Shown: positions 1-8,753 of the stretch, in pieces | Layout: each line of letters starts with the position of its first letter | Position numbering within the stretch: position 1 is the stretch's first letter | Origin: an uncultured Clostridia bacterium | GTDB lineage: Bacteria; Bacillota; Clostridia; Lachnospirales; CAG-274 | Reading direction: 5' to 3' | Length of the DNA stretch: 64,000 nucleotides | Assembly: GCA_910579745.1 (NCBI GenBank) | Contig: CAJTVH010000008.1 | Coordinates: 1-64,000 of the forward strand | The notes under the pieces: generated by a model | What the model was told of the DNA's origin: nothing | What the model saw: only the letters and a program-made list of their open reading frames with translations | The model's database searches: none | Position numbers and translations under genes: made by a program

Positions 1-592
1 TAAGGTTATCACCTGCCACTTGGGAAACGGCTCAAGTATAGCGGCTATTAAAAATGGGGAGGTTATTGACACGACAATGGGTCTTACACCTCTTGAGGGT
101 CTTGTTATGGGTACAAGATGCGGCGATATTGACCCGGCTATAGTTCTCTATCTTATGAACAAGGAAAATCTCTCAGCTCAGGAAGTTGACACTGTTATGA
201 ATAAAAAATCAGGTGTTCTTGGTATTTCCGGAGTTTCAAGCGATTTTAGGGATATTGAGGCGGCAATGAACGACGGCAACGAAAGAGCCAAGCTCGCTCT
301 TGATATGTTCCACTATAAGGTGGCTAAATATATAGGAGAGTATTATGTTGCGTTAGGCGGAGCGGACGCTATCGTATTTACGGCGGGACTTGGCGAGAAC
401 AGCAAGACAAGCAGACTCGCTATTTGCGAATATCTTAAATGTTTAGGAGTAGATATAGATAATGAGAAAAACGGTATAAGAGGGCAAGAAATCGATATAG
501 CGTCTGAGAACTCAAAAATCCGTGTTCTTGTGATTCCTACTAACGAGGAATTAATGATAGCTCAGGATACGAAAGAACTTCTTGACAAATAA
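1..592 (+). CDS. ackA: Acetate kinase, C-terminal half (5' end cut by window)
   Basis: The open frame enters at base 2 and carries the acetokinase family signature around HLGNGSS at its start, then TMGLTPLEG, GTRCGDIDP and a C-terminal FTAGLGENS motif. About 197 residues are visible of a usual 400 or so. The family converts acetyl phosphate and ADP to acetate and ATP, the last step of acetate fermentation, and normally follows pta upstream. The TTG at base 20 is internal, not a start. The stop at 590-592 lies within a promoter that serves the next genes. Identity is secure; the missing N-terminus is only because of the window edge. Confidence 0.96.
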   Translation, partial: KVITCHLGNGSSIAAIKNGEVIDTTMGLTPLEGLVMGTRCGDIDPAIVLYLMNKENLSAQEVDTVMNKKSGVLGISGVSSDFRDIEAAMNDGNERAKLALDMFHYKVAKYIGEYYVALGGADAIVFTAGLGENSKTSRLAICEYLKCLGVDIDNEKNGIRGQEIDIASENSKIRVLVIPTNEELMIAQDTKELLDK

Positions 593-611
593 TATACATT
601 AATGATATAAT
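582..611 (+). promoter_or_regulatory. Sigma-A-type promoter for DUF177-rpmF
   Basis: TTGACA at 582-587 and TATAAT at 606-611 are perfect consensus hexamers separated by 18 bases. The -35 overlaps the end of ackA, so the DUF177-rpmF pair can be transcribed independently of ackA. Seen in sequence; activity is inferred. Confidence 0.75.
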
Positions 612-652
612 AGCCAATGGACTTGTTCTTCGGATGGAACGGGAGTGTGTTT

Positions 653-1159
653 ATGATTATCGACGCCAGTAATTTTATTGATGGTGAGACAAAAGAGGTT
701 TCCTTTTCCGAAAATATTTTGATACCGGGAAATTATTGTGTAGACAATAACGCTGATGTTAAAGTTACGGGAGAAATTTCAAATGAAAAGGGAAAATTTC
801 ATTTTATTGGGAAGGTTTTCGCAAATCTTTGTTTAAACTGTGATTTATGTCTCAAGCCTTTTGATATTGAGCTTAAATTTACTGTTGATGAGTTTTTTTC
901 CGATGACTTCAGTGAGGATGACAGTGAAAATGATTTTTTTCATTTTTCTGATAAGAAAATTAATCTCGCTGAGGCGGTTATAAGCGGTATTTTACTGAAT
1001 ATTCCTATGAAAGCTGTTTGTTCCGATAACTGTAAAGGGTTATGCGACATTTGCGGATACAATCTCAACGATGGTGACTGTGGATGCGATAAAACTTATG
1101 TTAATCCGAAGTTTGAAAAATTGAAAGCTCTTTTTGAGGAAAGTGAAGAGGAGGTGTAA
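653..1159 (+). CDS. yceD: DUF177 (YceD-like) protein
   Basis: A 168-residue protein of the DUF177/YceD family, found almost universally just upstream of rpmF in bacteria; in several lineages it is linked to large-subunit rRNA accumulation or processing. I start it at the ATG at 653, seven bases after a GGGAG ribosome site, rather than at the longer upstream frame beginning at 617. Visible features are an acidic middle (many D/E around residues 80-105) and cysteine pairs CLNCDLC and, near the C-terminus, CSDNCKGLCDICG followed by CGC, which look like metal-binding knuckles common in the Firmicute members. It ends three bases before rpmF, so the two are certainly co-transcribed. Confidence 0.9.
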   Translation: MIIDASNFIDGETKEVSFSENILIPGNYCVDNNADVKVTGEISNEKGKFHFIGKVFANLCLNCDLCLKPFDIELKFTVDEFFSDDFSEDDSENDFFHFSDKKINLAEAVISGILLNIPMKAVCSDNCKGLCDICGYNLNDGDCGCDKTYVNPKFEKLKALFEESEEEV

Positions 1160-1162
1160 TAT

Positions 1163-1345
1163 ATGTCTATTTGTCCTAAGGGTAAGATGTCTAAGTCTAA
1201 AAGAGATAAAAGAAGAGCTCAGAGTTGGAAAATTGCAACTCCTACTTTGGTTGCCTGCAGTAAATGCGGGGAATTAATGAGACCTCACAGAGCGTGCAGA
1301 GCTTGCGGTTCTTACAATAAAAGAACAGTTTTGAATGTAGATTGA
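1163..1345 (+). CDS. rpmF: 50S ribosomal protein L32
   Basis: A 60-residue protein with the L32 N-terminal basic block (SKSKRDKRRAQ) and a zinc-knuckle pattern of CSKC and CRACG, i.e. the zinc-containing C+ form. Length is normal for L32. It has a strong GGAGG site ending a few bases before the ATG, follows DUF177 directly and is followed by a terminator hairpin. L32 is a structural protein of the large ribosomal subunit. Confidence 0.98.
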   Translation: MSICPKGKMSKSKRDKRRAQSWKIATPTLVACSKCGELMRPHRACRACGSYNKRTVLNVD

Positions 1346-1358
1346 CGTCTATAATATA

Positions 1359-1397
1359 AGGCGACTTGTGTATTTTCATGAGTTGCCTTTTGTTTTA
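1359..1397 (+). terminator. Terminator after rpmF
   Basis: Stem AAGGCGACTtgTG paired with CAtgAGTtGCCTT (1359-1389) followed by TTTTGTTTT. It closes the DUF177-rpmF transcript. Confidence 0.8.
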
Positions 1398-1559
1398 GGG
1401 TAATATTGCGCAATTAAATAAAACAGATTTGATATTATATTTTTTAGTGTGAGGAAAATGTTAGCGAGTCAAACATTTTTATTTACAGCGAGATCCTCGG
1501 AGATTGTATTCGTGTTGTACACATAGTCGAAGTCTAATTAAAAGAACTTTGACAAGGCG

Positions 1560-1740
1560 GCGGAAGATATAGACAAAGCTGTTAAATATAACCGGGAGGT
1601 GCCGCTGTAGGGTGTTTTAACTGACTGAGTAAATAACCTCGCTTTTTAAGCGGGTGGACGCTATTCTTATGTTTAGTGGAAAGATAAAACCGATCTGAAT
1701 ATAAAGGCGTTTTAAAACGCTGTAGGTTATGAGCATTTTT
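1560..1740 (+). ncRNA. Candidate structured RNA, copy 1 (unassigned)
   Basis: This gene-free stretch shares with 14171-14290 the ordered blocks GACTGAGTAA, then a small hairpin CGCTTtttAAGCG, then GGAAAGAT. It also has long-range complementarity (ATAACC near 1636 with GGTTAT near 1726) and a GGCGGC/GCCGCT pair just upstream. No protein frame explains this conservation. I do not recognise it as any riboswitch or housekeeping RNA I know, and orientation is assumed. It could also be another repeat family. Confidence 0.35.
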
Positions 1741-1909
1741 ATGAAATAAAATATGAATGTCTTTTGATATTTCCTATACTAATTTTTGTATTTTTTATAG
1801 ATAAAATACTTGAAAAGAAAATACAGATGTTATTTATCAAAATTCGCTCGCTTTTGAGAAAAGTAAGGCGAGAATTTTTATTTTTCAAGTTAATTTACAG
1901 TATTTGACG

Positions 1910-2197
1910 CTAGTCTCATTAAAAAAAAGGATATAATAATATCCGTGTAACATTAGGAGACAAAAAATTATTTTGCTTAAAAGTTTATGAATCCCGAATG
2001 CTTCTTTTTACACTTTATGTGTTTGTTTCAAAAACACATTTCGATGAAAGAACACTGTAAAGAATACGGGCGGCGGGACGTAGCGCCTTAAGCCGACTTT
2101 TATGAAACGAAAGCGCTGACTTTTTGTCGCCGCGTCGTCCATAAAATATTTTTTTGTTTTTATATCTCTTTATCCGCTTTTTAACAAGAGATTAGTA
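1910..2197. repeat. Family C MITE-like element (long form)
   Basis: The left end CTAGTCTCATT...GGATATAAT is mirrored at the right end by TTATCCGCTTTTTAA...AGATTAGTA, giving imperfect terminal inverted repeats of about 25 bases around a 288 bp unit. The interior carries no credible gene. Related ends occur at 21759, 23535, 29350 and 58339. The interior (TGTGTTTGTTTC, AAAATATTTTTTTG) resembles the copy at 29350. The rest of the gap 1398-2405 holds only the candidate RNA and AT-rich spacer. Confidence 0.65.
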
Positions 2198-2333
2198 TAA
2201 AATACTCGCGTTGCGGCAATCATCAAAACCGGCAGGGGAAAAGTGTTTAAATTTTTTTTGCATGTTTTTTTAAAAGCCGTTAATGTTTTGTTGTTTCGTA
2301 ATTGTGTGAATACGCTTAAAATAGTATTAAACG

Positions 2334-2390
2334 CTGTTTAACATTAGAAAAGCGTTTCCTTAAAAAATTATTTTAAAAACAGTTTAACAC
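2334..2390 (+). promoter_or_regulatory. Direct repeat upstream of plsX, possible operator
   Basis: CTGTTTAACA (2334-2343) and CAGTTTAACAC (2380-2390) are near-repeats in the 75 bases before plsX, the second lying right against its GGAGGA site. The core AGTTTAA is echoed by two exact 14-base repeats before acpP. This suggests a shared fatty-acid-synthesis regulator, but no regulator gene is in the window and the sites do not clearly match the FapR consensus. Confidence 0.35.
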
Positions 2391-2405
2391 GCGGAGGACT
2401 TTTTT

Positions 2406-3401
2406 ATGAGTGATATTATTATTGCTGTAGATGCTATGGGCGGCGATAATGCTCCTTTTGAAATCGTTAAGGGTTGTGTTTTCGCGGTAGGGGAACATAA
2501 AAATATTAAAATTATTCTAATCGGGCGTGAGAAAGAGGTTCAAGATGAACTGGATAAATATAGCCAGGATAAATCAAGAATAGAGATTGTAAACGCTGAC
2601 GAGGTTATCGCTACCGAGGAAAGTCCAACCGCCGCCATTAAAAACAAGAAAAATTCCTCAATGGTTATCGGACTTAATCTGGTTAAGGAGGGAAAGGCGG
2701 CGGCTTTTATTTCAGCTGGCAATACAGGAGCGCTTCTTACAGGAGCGGTTACTATTATTAAAAGAATAAAAGGCGTTGAAAGACCGGCTTTAGGCACTCT
2801 TATGCCTATGGAAAACGGAAAAAGCTCTTTACTTATTGACGCCGGCGCTAATGTTGACGCTAAACCGTCTTTTCTTGTTCAATTCGCGAAAATGGGTTCC
2901 GTTTATATGGAAAATGTTATGGGGGTTAAAAATCCTAAGGTGGGGCTTATTAATATAGGCGCTGAAAAGGAAAAAGGCAATACTCTCACGAAAGAAACTT
3001 ATGAGCTTCTTGAGGAAGCCGACATTAATTTTGTTGGCAACATAGAGGCCAGGGATTTGTTTTTAGGCAAAGTTGATGTTATGGTTTGCGACGCTTTTGT
3101 GGGTAATGTTGTTCTTAAATTTGCCGAGGGTTTTGTTGGCAGTATTTTAAGAATTGTAAAAAGAGAACTTTTATCAAGTTTTTTGTCAAAAGTCGGCGCG
3201 CTTTTATCGTCAGGTTCATTTAAAAGACTCAAAAAGTATTTTGATTACTCAAAAGTCGGCGGCGCTCCATTTATCGGGCTTAGCGGGCTTGTTGTCAAAG
3301 CCCATGGAAATTCAGAGGAAAAAGATATTGTCGGCGCTATTAATCAATGTATTAAATTTATAGAAAGTGATATTACTAATAAAATACAAGAAAAAATATA
3401 A
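2406..3401 (+). CDS. plsX: Phosphate acyltransferase PlsX
   Basis: 331 residues, the normal PlsX length, opening with the family's IAVDAMGGDNAP motif and containing SAGNTGALL, LLIDAGANVD and the C-terminal GLVVKAHGNS region. PlsX converts acyl-ACP and phosphate to acyl-phosphate, the donor for PlsY in phospholipid synthesis, and associates with the membrane peripherally. The ATG follows a GGAGGA site. In many Firmicutes it lies in a fapR-plsX-fab operon; here it stands alone between two long spacers, with acpP 630 bases downstream. Confidence 0.97.
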   Translation: MSDIIIAVDAMGGDNAPFEIVKGCVFAVGEHKNIKIILIGREKEVQDELDKYSQDKSRIEIVNADEVIATEESPTAAIKNKKNSSMVIGLNLVKEGKAAAFISAGNTGALLTGAVTIIKRIKGVERPALGTLMPMENGKSSLLIDAGANVDAKPSFLVQFAKMGSVYMENVMGVKNPKVGLINIGAEKEKGNTLTKETYELLEEADINFVGNIEARDLFLGKVDVMVCDAFVGNVVLKFAEGFVGSILRIVKRELLSSFLSKVGALLSSGSFKRLKKYFDYSKVGGAPFIGLSGLVVKAHGNSEEKDIVGAINQCIKFIESDITNKIQEKI

Positions 3402-3783
3402 TTTAGCTATTGTAAATTGTTTAAATATTTAGTATATTATAAATATATGGCAAGAATTTAACATTAAGGAAATAACGGTTAATTAATTTTTTTGGGTTTT
3501 AGCTTAGTGTGGGCTTACTGTCTTAGAATTTATTAAGATATATATAACGCCGCTATATTATATAGTATTATCAAGAGAAAATTGAGATAATATTAGAGAA
3601 GCGCTGATTTAATTACATTAAAAATATTTTAAAAAATTAAAGAATGTTTTAGGTTAATTTTTTTTGAGAATATTTTAGCACTTTTGTTAAAATATTTTAA
3701 AAAATTATTTTTAATTTGGGAAAGAGGTGTTTCTTTATATTCGCTTTTGTTTTCTTTTCCTTATTTTGTATATCTTGAAAAGG

Positions 3784-3868
3784 GTTTAATACAGTTTACC
3801 TATATTTTATTAATTAACTTAATAGTAAATGGCCTTTAATTGACGGATAAAAAAGTTTAATACAGTTT
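3784..3868 (+). repeat. Two exact 14-bp direct repeats upstream of acpP
   Basis: GTTTAATACAGTTT occurs at 3784-3797 and again at 3855-3868, with a related GTTTAATATGATA near 3903. The spacing start-to-start is 71 bases, about seven helical turns. Placed 165-250 bases before acpP they could be regulator sites. The remainder of the 3402-4032 gap is AT-rich with no gene seen. Confidence 0.45.
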
Positions 3869-4032
3869 TTTTAGGCGAATTTTTATTAATCTTTAAACGG
3901 ACGTTTAATATGATATTTCTTTAAAGTCGGTATAATGTTTTTAGAGGCGTATTAAAAATTTAGGATATACGCTTTAGTTTTTCGGCTGTTTTCTTGCGTT
4001 TAATTTATATATTTTTTTAAGGAGTGTAAAAA

Positions 4033-4266
4033 ATGGAATTTGAAAAAGTTAAAGAGATTATTGCTGAACAAATGAGTATTTCCGAAGATGAAATTACTAT
4101 GGAAACATCTTTTACCGATGATTTAGGCGCGGATTCTTTGGATATTTTTCAGATTATTTCAGAGTTAGAGGAAAACTTCGACATTGAGTTTGAAAACGAT
4201 GACGCTGAAAATGTTAAAACCGTAGGCGACGCGGTTGAGTACATCAAAAAAGCTCAAAGCAAATAA
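4033..4266 (+). CDS. acpP: Acyl carrier protein
   Basis: 77 residues, strongly acidic, with the phosphopantetheine attachment motif DDLGADSLD; the modified serine is residue 35. ACP carries growing acyl chains in type II fatty acid synthesis and is the substrate of AcpS encoded 2.3 kb downstream. It has a good AAGGAG ribosome site and is followed by a hairpin, so it may be transcribed on its own at a higher level than its neighbours. Confidence 0.97.
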   Translation: MEFEKVKEIIAEQMSISEDEITMETSFTDDLGADSLDIFQIISELEENFDIEFENDDAENVKTVGDAVEYIKKAQSK

Positions 4267-4385
4267 TTTTTTTGGAAACGCCCAATAATAGTATTGTCTG
4301 TTATGGCGGGGTTTTTATTAACCTTAAATTAAAATTGACACTACCATAAAATTACTTTTGGTGTTTCCTTAACTTTATGTGTAGT

Positions 4386-4426
4386 ATCACAAGGGGGCGT
4401 TAAAAATATTAATGCCCCTTTGTGAT
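4386..4426. terminator. Strong stem-loop between acpP and rnc
   Basis: ATCACAAGGGGGC (4386-4398) pairs with GCCCCTTTGTGAT (4414-4426) around a 15-base AT loop. It lacks a following T-run, so it may be an RNA-processing or stability hairpin ahead of rnc rather than a classical terminator. Confidence 0.6.
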
Positions 4427-4455
4427 GTTATAAAAACGGAAAGGATTGAGTTTTT

Positions 4456-5124
4456 ATGGAATTAGATATAGGTTATAAATTTAAAGATGACACGCTTCTG
4501 CGAATAGCGGTTACTCACAGTTCTTTCGCCCATGAATCAAAAGAAAACCTTGACAACAACGAGAGATTTGAGTTTTTAGGCGACGCTGTTTTGGAATTTG
4601 CCATAAGCGGTTTTATTTTTAACGAGTTTCCTGAACTTCCGGAGGGAGAACTTACAAAGCTACGCGCGAGCATTGTTTGCGAGGGAAATTTGTCAAAAAG
4701 AGCGAGGGAGCTTAATTTGGGCGATTTTATTAGACTTGGAAAAGGTGAGGAGCATACGGGAGGCAGGGACAGAGACTCTATACTCGCTGACGCCATGGAG
4801 GCGATTTTCGGTGCGGTGTATTTAGACGGTGGTATTGAGAAAGCCTCAAAATTTATTATTGAACTTATGAAACCATCTATTTTTGAGCTTAGAAAAAATT
4901 TTAAGTTTAACGACTGTAAGACTTATTTGCAGGAAATTATTCAAAGCAAAAGTCAAGACGCTCTTGAATATACTATTATTAAGGAGAATGGCCCTGCCCA
5001 TGACAAGGTTTTTGTGGTAGAGGTATCTCATCAAGGAAAAATTCTTGGTAAAGGATCGGGAAAAAATAAAAAAGAGGCGGAGCAAAACGCCGCATTTGAC
5101 GCTATTAAAAAAATTGAGGGATAG
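4456..5124 (+). CDS. rnc: Ribonuclease III
   Basis: 222 residues. The N-terminal RNase III domain carries the signature NERFEFLGDAVLEF and the downstream DAMEAIFGAVYLD block that supplies the catalytic acidic residues. The C-terminal third is a double-stranded RNA-binding domain ending in GSGKNKKEAEQNAA. The enzyme cleaves dsRNA, including rRNA precursors. The usual partners smc and ftsY do not follow; instead an 840-base repeat-filled gap does. Confidence 0.97.
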   Translation: MELDIGYKFKDDTLLRIAVTHSSFAHESKENLDNNERFEFLGDAVLEFAISGFIFNEFPELPEGELTKLRASIVCEGNLSKRARELNLGDFIRLGKGEEHTGGRDRDSILADAMEAIFGAVYLDGGIEKASKFIIELMKPSIFELRKNFKFNDCKTYLQEIIQSKSQDALEYTIIKENGPAHDKVFVVEVSHQGKILGKGSGKNKKEAEQNAAFDAIKKIEG

Positions 5125-5215
5125 GGAAAATTTGATTATAGTTTTGCGATATTTTATTTAAAGCGTATATAAAAATTGAAATATATAAAAAGTATAATAA
5201 GACCTATTCAATAAC

Positions 5216-5481
5216 TTATAGCAAACCAATAAAAGAATAAACAAAGAGATTTTAATAAACTTTGTATGTGATGGAATTTTTTTATTAGAGCGTATCTGAA
5301 AACAAAAATATGCGCGAAAAATTATAAAAAGTAAACCGAAATAGAAAGGCTTTTCTGTTTAATTGAATCGTTTTTGTTTATTTTTTAATAATTTTTTGGA
5401 TATTTCGAGTATATAACTGACAGCTTATGATAGTTTTCAGATACGCCCTAGTCTCGCTAAAAACTTTGTGAATTGCTATAA
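5216..5481. repeat. Family B element interrupted by a family A element
   Basis: Ends TTATAGCAAACCAATAAAAG and TTTGTGAATTGCTATAA form terminal inverted repeats. Without the inserted A unit and one TA the element is about 99 bp, like the copies at 12415 and 20312. The uninterrupted copy at 20312 shows the joined sequence across the insertion point. The rest of the gap 5125-5966 is AT-rich; some stretches near 5630 resemble parts of other repeats but no gene is visible. Confidence 0.65.
5286..5450. repeat. Family A MITE-like element (165 bp)
   Basis: Begins TAGAGCGTATCTGAAAAC and ends with its near-complement GTTTTCAGATACGCCCTA. The interior includes AAAATTATAAAAAG and GAAAGGCTTTTCTG, shared with copies at 17970 and 57559. 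It has no coding capacity. It sits within a family B element at a TA. Confidence 0.75.
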
Positions 5482-5966
5482 GTGATAACGATTGACAAGA
5501 GATTTTTTGATATTTTAGATTTATAAAAAGAAGAAACGTTTTTTACCGTTAAAGATTTATGAGTTTTTAACAATAGGTATAAAGTTTTAAGATATGCCCT
5601 ATGGCAATTTCAGAATAAACAGAGGCGAGAAAAAATATTTTATGAGCGTGAGGAATTAAACGGATGTGTTCTTGCTTTGTGAAAGTCGGTTTACGCCATC
5701 GTATATTTCGAGGCGTTTAATTTATCGAAAGGTGTTTTAAATTTTAAGCGCTTAAGAATTTCTCTATATATTCTAATTAATTTAACGGATGAATATATAG
5801 GGAAATTTTTGTTCGCGCCGTTACATTTTTACAGGGGTAAGTTTGCCTTTATCTAAAATCTTCCGCTGAATATGACGATATATATAGTACAATAAAAATA
5901 TCCGAGCCGTGTTTATTATCAAAATATCAGCTCGGCCGGATGTTATAATTCGGGAGGTGTGTTTTT

Positions 5967-6581
5967 ATGATATTTAAAAAGAAAACGGAAGATTTCGCTA
6001 GACTTGTTCAAATTAAAAATTTACCTATTCTTATTCTTGACGAAACGTTTAACTATGCTTTTAAAAACAATAAAACTAATAAAATGGCCGCGATTGAGGA
6101 GGAACTCAGAGCGCTTCTTAAAGAACAGGGCGGGCTTAATTCCGAATATGATAAACTTATTAAGACAAAAAAAATAAGGCTTTCCAAAATACTGAATCTT
6201 TCCGGTGAGATTGACGAGAGCGATTCAAATGAGACTATAAAAAAAATGGGCACTAATCAAGAGCTTGTCGAACATATAAACGGAAAGCTTGATGAAATAC
6301 AGAAAAGACGAGAAATACTTCCTGAACTTATTGAAAAGAAAAACTATGAGCTTTTCAGTGAAGCCGTTAAAATGTCTTATAATAATATCGCCGAATTGCA
6401 TTTAAAGGTTAAGACTCTTGAGCCAGAAGTTCAAAAGCTTAAAGAGAAACTTAAAGAAAAAATGTCGGAAAAAGATAAAGCCGATAGTGAATACAAAGAA
6501 AGATCTTTGTTTTTAAGGACTTTTATCGGTCTTGAGGGAATAGAAATTCTTAACGAAAGGTATGGAAAAGCTATAAAATAA
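5967..6581 (+). CDS. Coiled-coil protein of unknown function
   Basis: 204 residues, start at an ATG behind a GGGAGGTG site. I do not recognise a named family. Residues about 40-180 are rich in E, K and L with heptad-like spacing (EEELRALLKEQ, KLKEKLKEKMSEKDK) and predict long coiled coils. There is no signal peptide or membrane segment. Its stop codon shares its last base with the acpS start, so it is translationally coupled to acpS and probably belongs to the acpS-nnr operon. A role cannot be deduced from sequence. Confidence 0.7.
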   Translation: MIFKKKTEDFARLVQIKNLPILILDETFNYAFKNNKTNKMAAIEEELRALLKEQGGLNSEYDKLIKTKKIRLSKILNLSGEIDESDSNETIKKMGTNQELVEHINGKLDEIQKRREILPELIEKKNYELFSEAVKMSYNNIAELHLKVKTLEPEVQKLKEKLKEKMSEKDKADSEYKERSLFLRTFIGLEGIEILNERYGKAIK

Positions 6582-7000
6582 TGATTATTGGTATTGGTGT
6601 GGATATTATAGAAATTGAGAGAGTAAAAAAAGCCTGTCAAAAATATAGTTTTATTAGAAAGATTTATACAGAAAGGGAAATTGAGCTTTTTGGGGAGAAG
6701 TATAGTTCTTTGGCGGGTAACTTTGCCGTAAAGGAGGCTGTTTCAAAAGCTTTTGGCACAGGCGTTAGAAATTTTAAAATGACAGATATTGAGGTTTTAA
6801 GGAATGAATTTGGCATGCCTTTTGTTATATTACGCAATGGGGCGAAAAAAATATCTGAGGAAATGAGCGTAAGTAAAATATTTGTCAGTATATCACATAA
6901 CATTGAATTTGCCGTGGGATACGCCGTGGCTGAGGGGCAGGGTTTTTTAACGAATACATCAGAGGCTATTTTTAAGGACAAAGGGAGTGATATTTTATGA
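6581..7000 (+). CDS. acpS: Holo-[acyl-carrier-protein] synthase
   Basis: 139 residues with the AcpS motifs GIGVDIIEIERV at the N-terminus, FAVKEAVSKAFGTG in the middle and SISHNIEFAVGYAV near the end. It transfers phosphopantetheine from CoA to Ser35 of apo-ACP. It overlaps the upstream coiled-coil gene by one base and the downstream NAD(P)HX repair gene by four (ATGA), the usual acpS-nnr arrangement. There is a C-terminal tail of about 18 residues beyond the core fold. Confidence 0.95.
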   Translation: MIIGIGVDIIEIERVKKACQKYSFIRKIYTEREIELFGEKYSSLAGNFAVKEAVSKAFGTGVRNFKMTDIEVLRNEFGMPFVILRNGAKKISEEMSVSKIFVSISHNIEFAVGYAVAEGQGFLTNTSEAIFKDKGSDIL

Positions 7001-8556
7001 AAGCCGTTTTAGCGGAAGAAATGAAAAGTATTGAGGGAGAGGCTATTCACGATTTTAAGATTCCCTCTCTTTCTCTTATGGAAACAGCCGCTTTTAAAGT
7101 TTCTTTAAAATGCTTTGACCTTATACAAGACAGAAAATACACAAAGATACTTGTTTTCGCGGGAAAAGGAAATAACGGCGGAGACGGGCTCGCTTTTTGC
7201 CGGCAGATTTTTCAAAAAAATTTTGCCGGCAGAAAAGTTGATATTGAGGTTATTTTTACAGGTGATAAAAACAAGGCTTCAGAGGAATGCAAAGCGCAGC
7301 TTAACATTTTGTTAAAAATGGCTGAAAGAGGTTTTGATTTTAAAATATATTTTATTTATGACGAACCGTTTTTTGATTTCGAGAAAAAATTATCGGAAGC
7401 GGACATTATTATTGACGCTATTATTGGTACGGGGCTTAAACAAAATTTAAGAGAGGATATTTTAAAAATTGTTTCGGCTATAAACAGAAGAAAGGCTATT
7501 GTTATATCGGTGGATTGCCCTACGGGAATTAATTCTGATAACGGCGAGGTTTTAAAAGACGCTGTTAAGGCTGATTATACAGTGACTTTTCATTTGCCGA
7601 AAATAGGTCTTTTGGTAGGATCGGGAGCTGTTTATTCTGGAGAAGTGATTGTGGAGGATATAAATATACCTTACGGTCTTGAGGCAAGTGTTAAAACGAA
7701 TGTTATTACAAAAAACGATGTGAGAAAACTTATTCCTAAAAGACCTATAAATGGGAATAAGGGAACTTTCGGCAAGGTATTTATTTTCGCCGGATGCGAG
7801 AATATGCCCGGTGCCTGTGTTATAGCGTCTAAAGCGGCTTACAGGACGGGAGCGGGTCTTGTTTACTCATGTTCCGTGAAAAGCGTGTGCAGAGTTGTAA
7901 GAAATCATCTTCCTGAGGCTGTCACAAAAGTTCTCTCGGATAGAGACGGTTTTCTTTTCGGGGAGAGTTCTATGGAAGAGGATTTAAAAAACGCCGACGC
8001 TGTTGTTGTCGGACCGGGTCTTGGCACGGCGGATGGAGTATTTGACTTTGTAAAAAATATTTTGAGACGGGCGGCGGTTCCTGTTATTATTGACGCCGAC
8101 GGGCTTAACGCTGTTTCAAAAGATTTAAATATTTTAAAAGACGTGAAATATAAGTGTATTATTACTCCTCATTTAGGGGAAATGTCGAGACTGACAGGAA
8201 AAAGCGTGTCTGAGATAAAAAATAATATTGTTGAGTGTGCGAGGGGGTTTTCAAAGAAGCACGGTGTCATTGTGGTTCTCAAAGATTTTAGAACGGTTAT
8301 AGCGAATCCCGACGGAGAGGTTTATATAAATTTATCAGGATCTTCGGCTATGGCTAAAGGAGGTTCAGGGGATTGTCTTACGGGCGTTATCGCGGGTTTA
8401 ACTGCTCAAGGTGTGGATTGTTTTCACGCTTGCGTGGCTGGTACGTATATTTTTGGACTAGCGGGGGAGAAATTTGCTGAAAAATACGGCGAGTATGGGC
8501 TTCTTCCGAGTGAATGCGCCGATTTTGTCCCAATTATATTAAAAGAATTGCAATAA
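6997..8556 (+). CDS. nnr: Bifunctional NAD(P)HX epimerase / ADP-dependent dehydratase
   Basis: 519 residues, the fused NnrE-NnrD form. The N-terminal YjeF_N domain (about 1-215) contains FAGKGNNGGDGLAF and VDCPTGINSDNGEV. The C-terminal ribokinase-like domain (about 225-519) carries VVGPGLGT, IDADGLNA, ITPHLGEM and GGSGDCLTGVIAGL. The protein repairs hydrated NADH and NADPH: the N-domain interconverts the R and S epimers and the C-domain dehydrates the S form using ADP. Coupled to acpS by an ATGA overlap. Nothing unusual in motifs or length. Confidence 0.96.
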   Translation: MKAVLAEEMKSIEGEAIHDFKIPSLSLMETAAFKVSLKCFDLIQDRKYTKILVFAGKGNNGGDGLAFCRQIFQKNFAGRKVDIEVIFTGDKNKASEECKAQLNILLKMAERGFDFKIYFIYDEPFFDFEKKLSEADIIIDAIIGTGLKQNLREDILKIVSAINRRKAIVISVDCPTGINSDNGEVLKDAVKADYTVTFHLPKIGLLVGSGAVYSGEVIVEDINIPYGLEASVKTNVITKNDVRKLIPKRPINGNKGTFGKVFIFAGCENMPGACVIASKAAYRTGAGLVYSCSVKSVCRVVRNHLPEAVTKVLSDRDGFLFGESSMEEDLKNADAVVVGPGLGTADGVFDFVKNILRRAAVPVIIDADGLNAVSKDLNILKDVKYKCIITPHLGEMSRLTGKSVSEIKNNIVECARGFSKKHGVIVVLKDFRTVIANPDGEVYINLSGSSAMAKGGSGDCLTGVIAGLTAQGVDCFHACVAGTYIFGLAGEKFAEKYGEYGLLPSECADFVPIILKELQ

Positions 8557-8753
8557 ATTATAATTTGTGATAAAATATTATAAGGGAATGTGTAATAATT
8601 TATATATTCTTAGATTAAAACTAACTAAGAGTATAAAGCTTTCGGAGATTGTGGTTGGTGTGAATGGAGACAATTAGCCTCCATAATTATTACTATAATA
8701 TTTTTGAAAATTTTAAATTACTGTTTCCTGAAATATTTTTGGAGCTGATTTGA

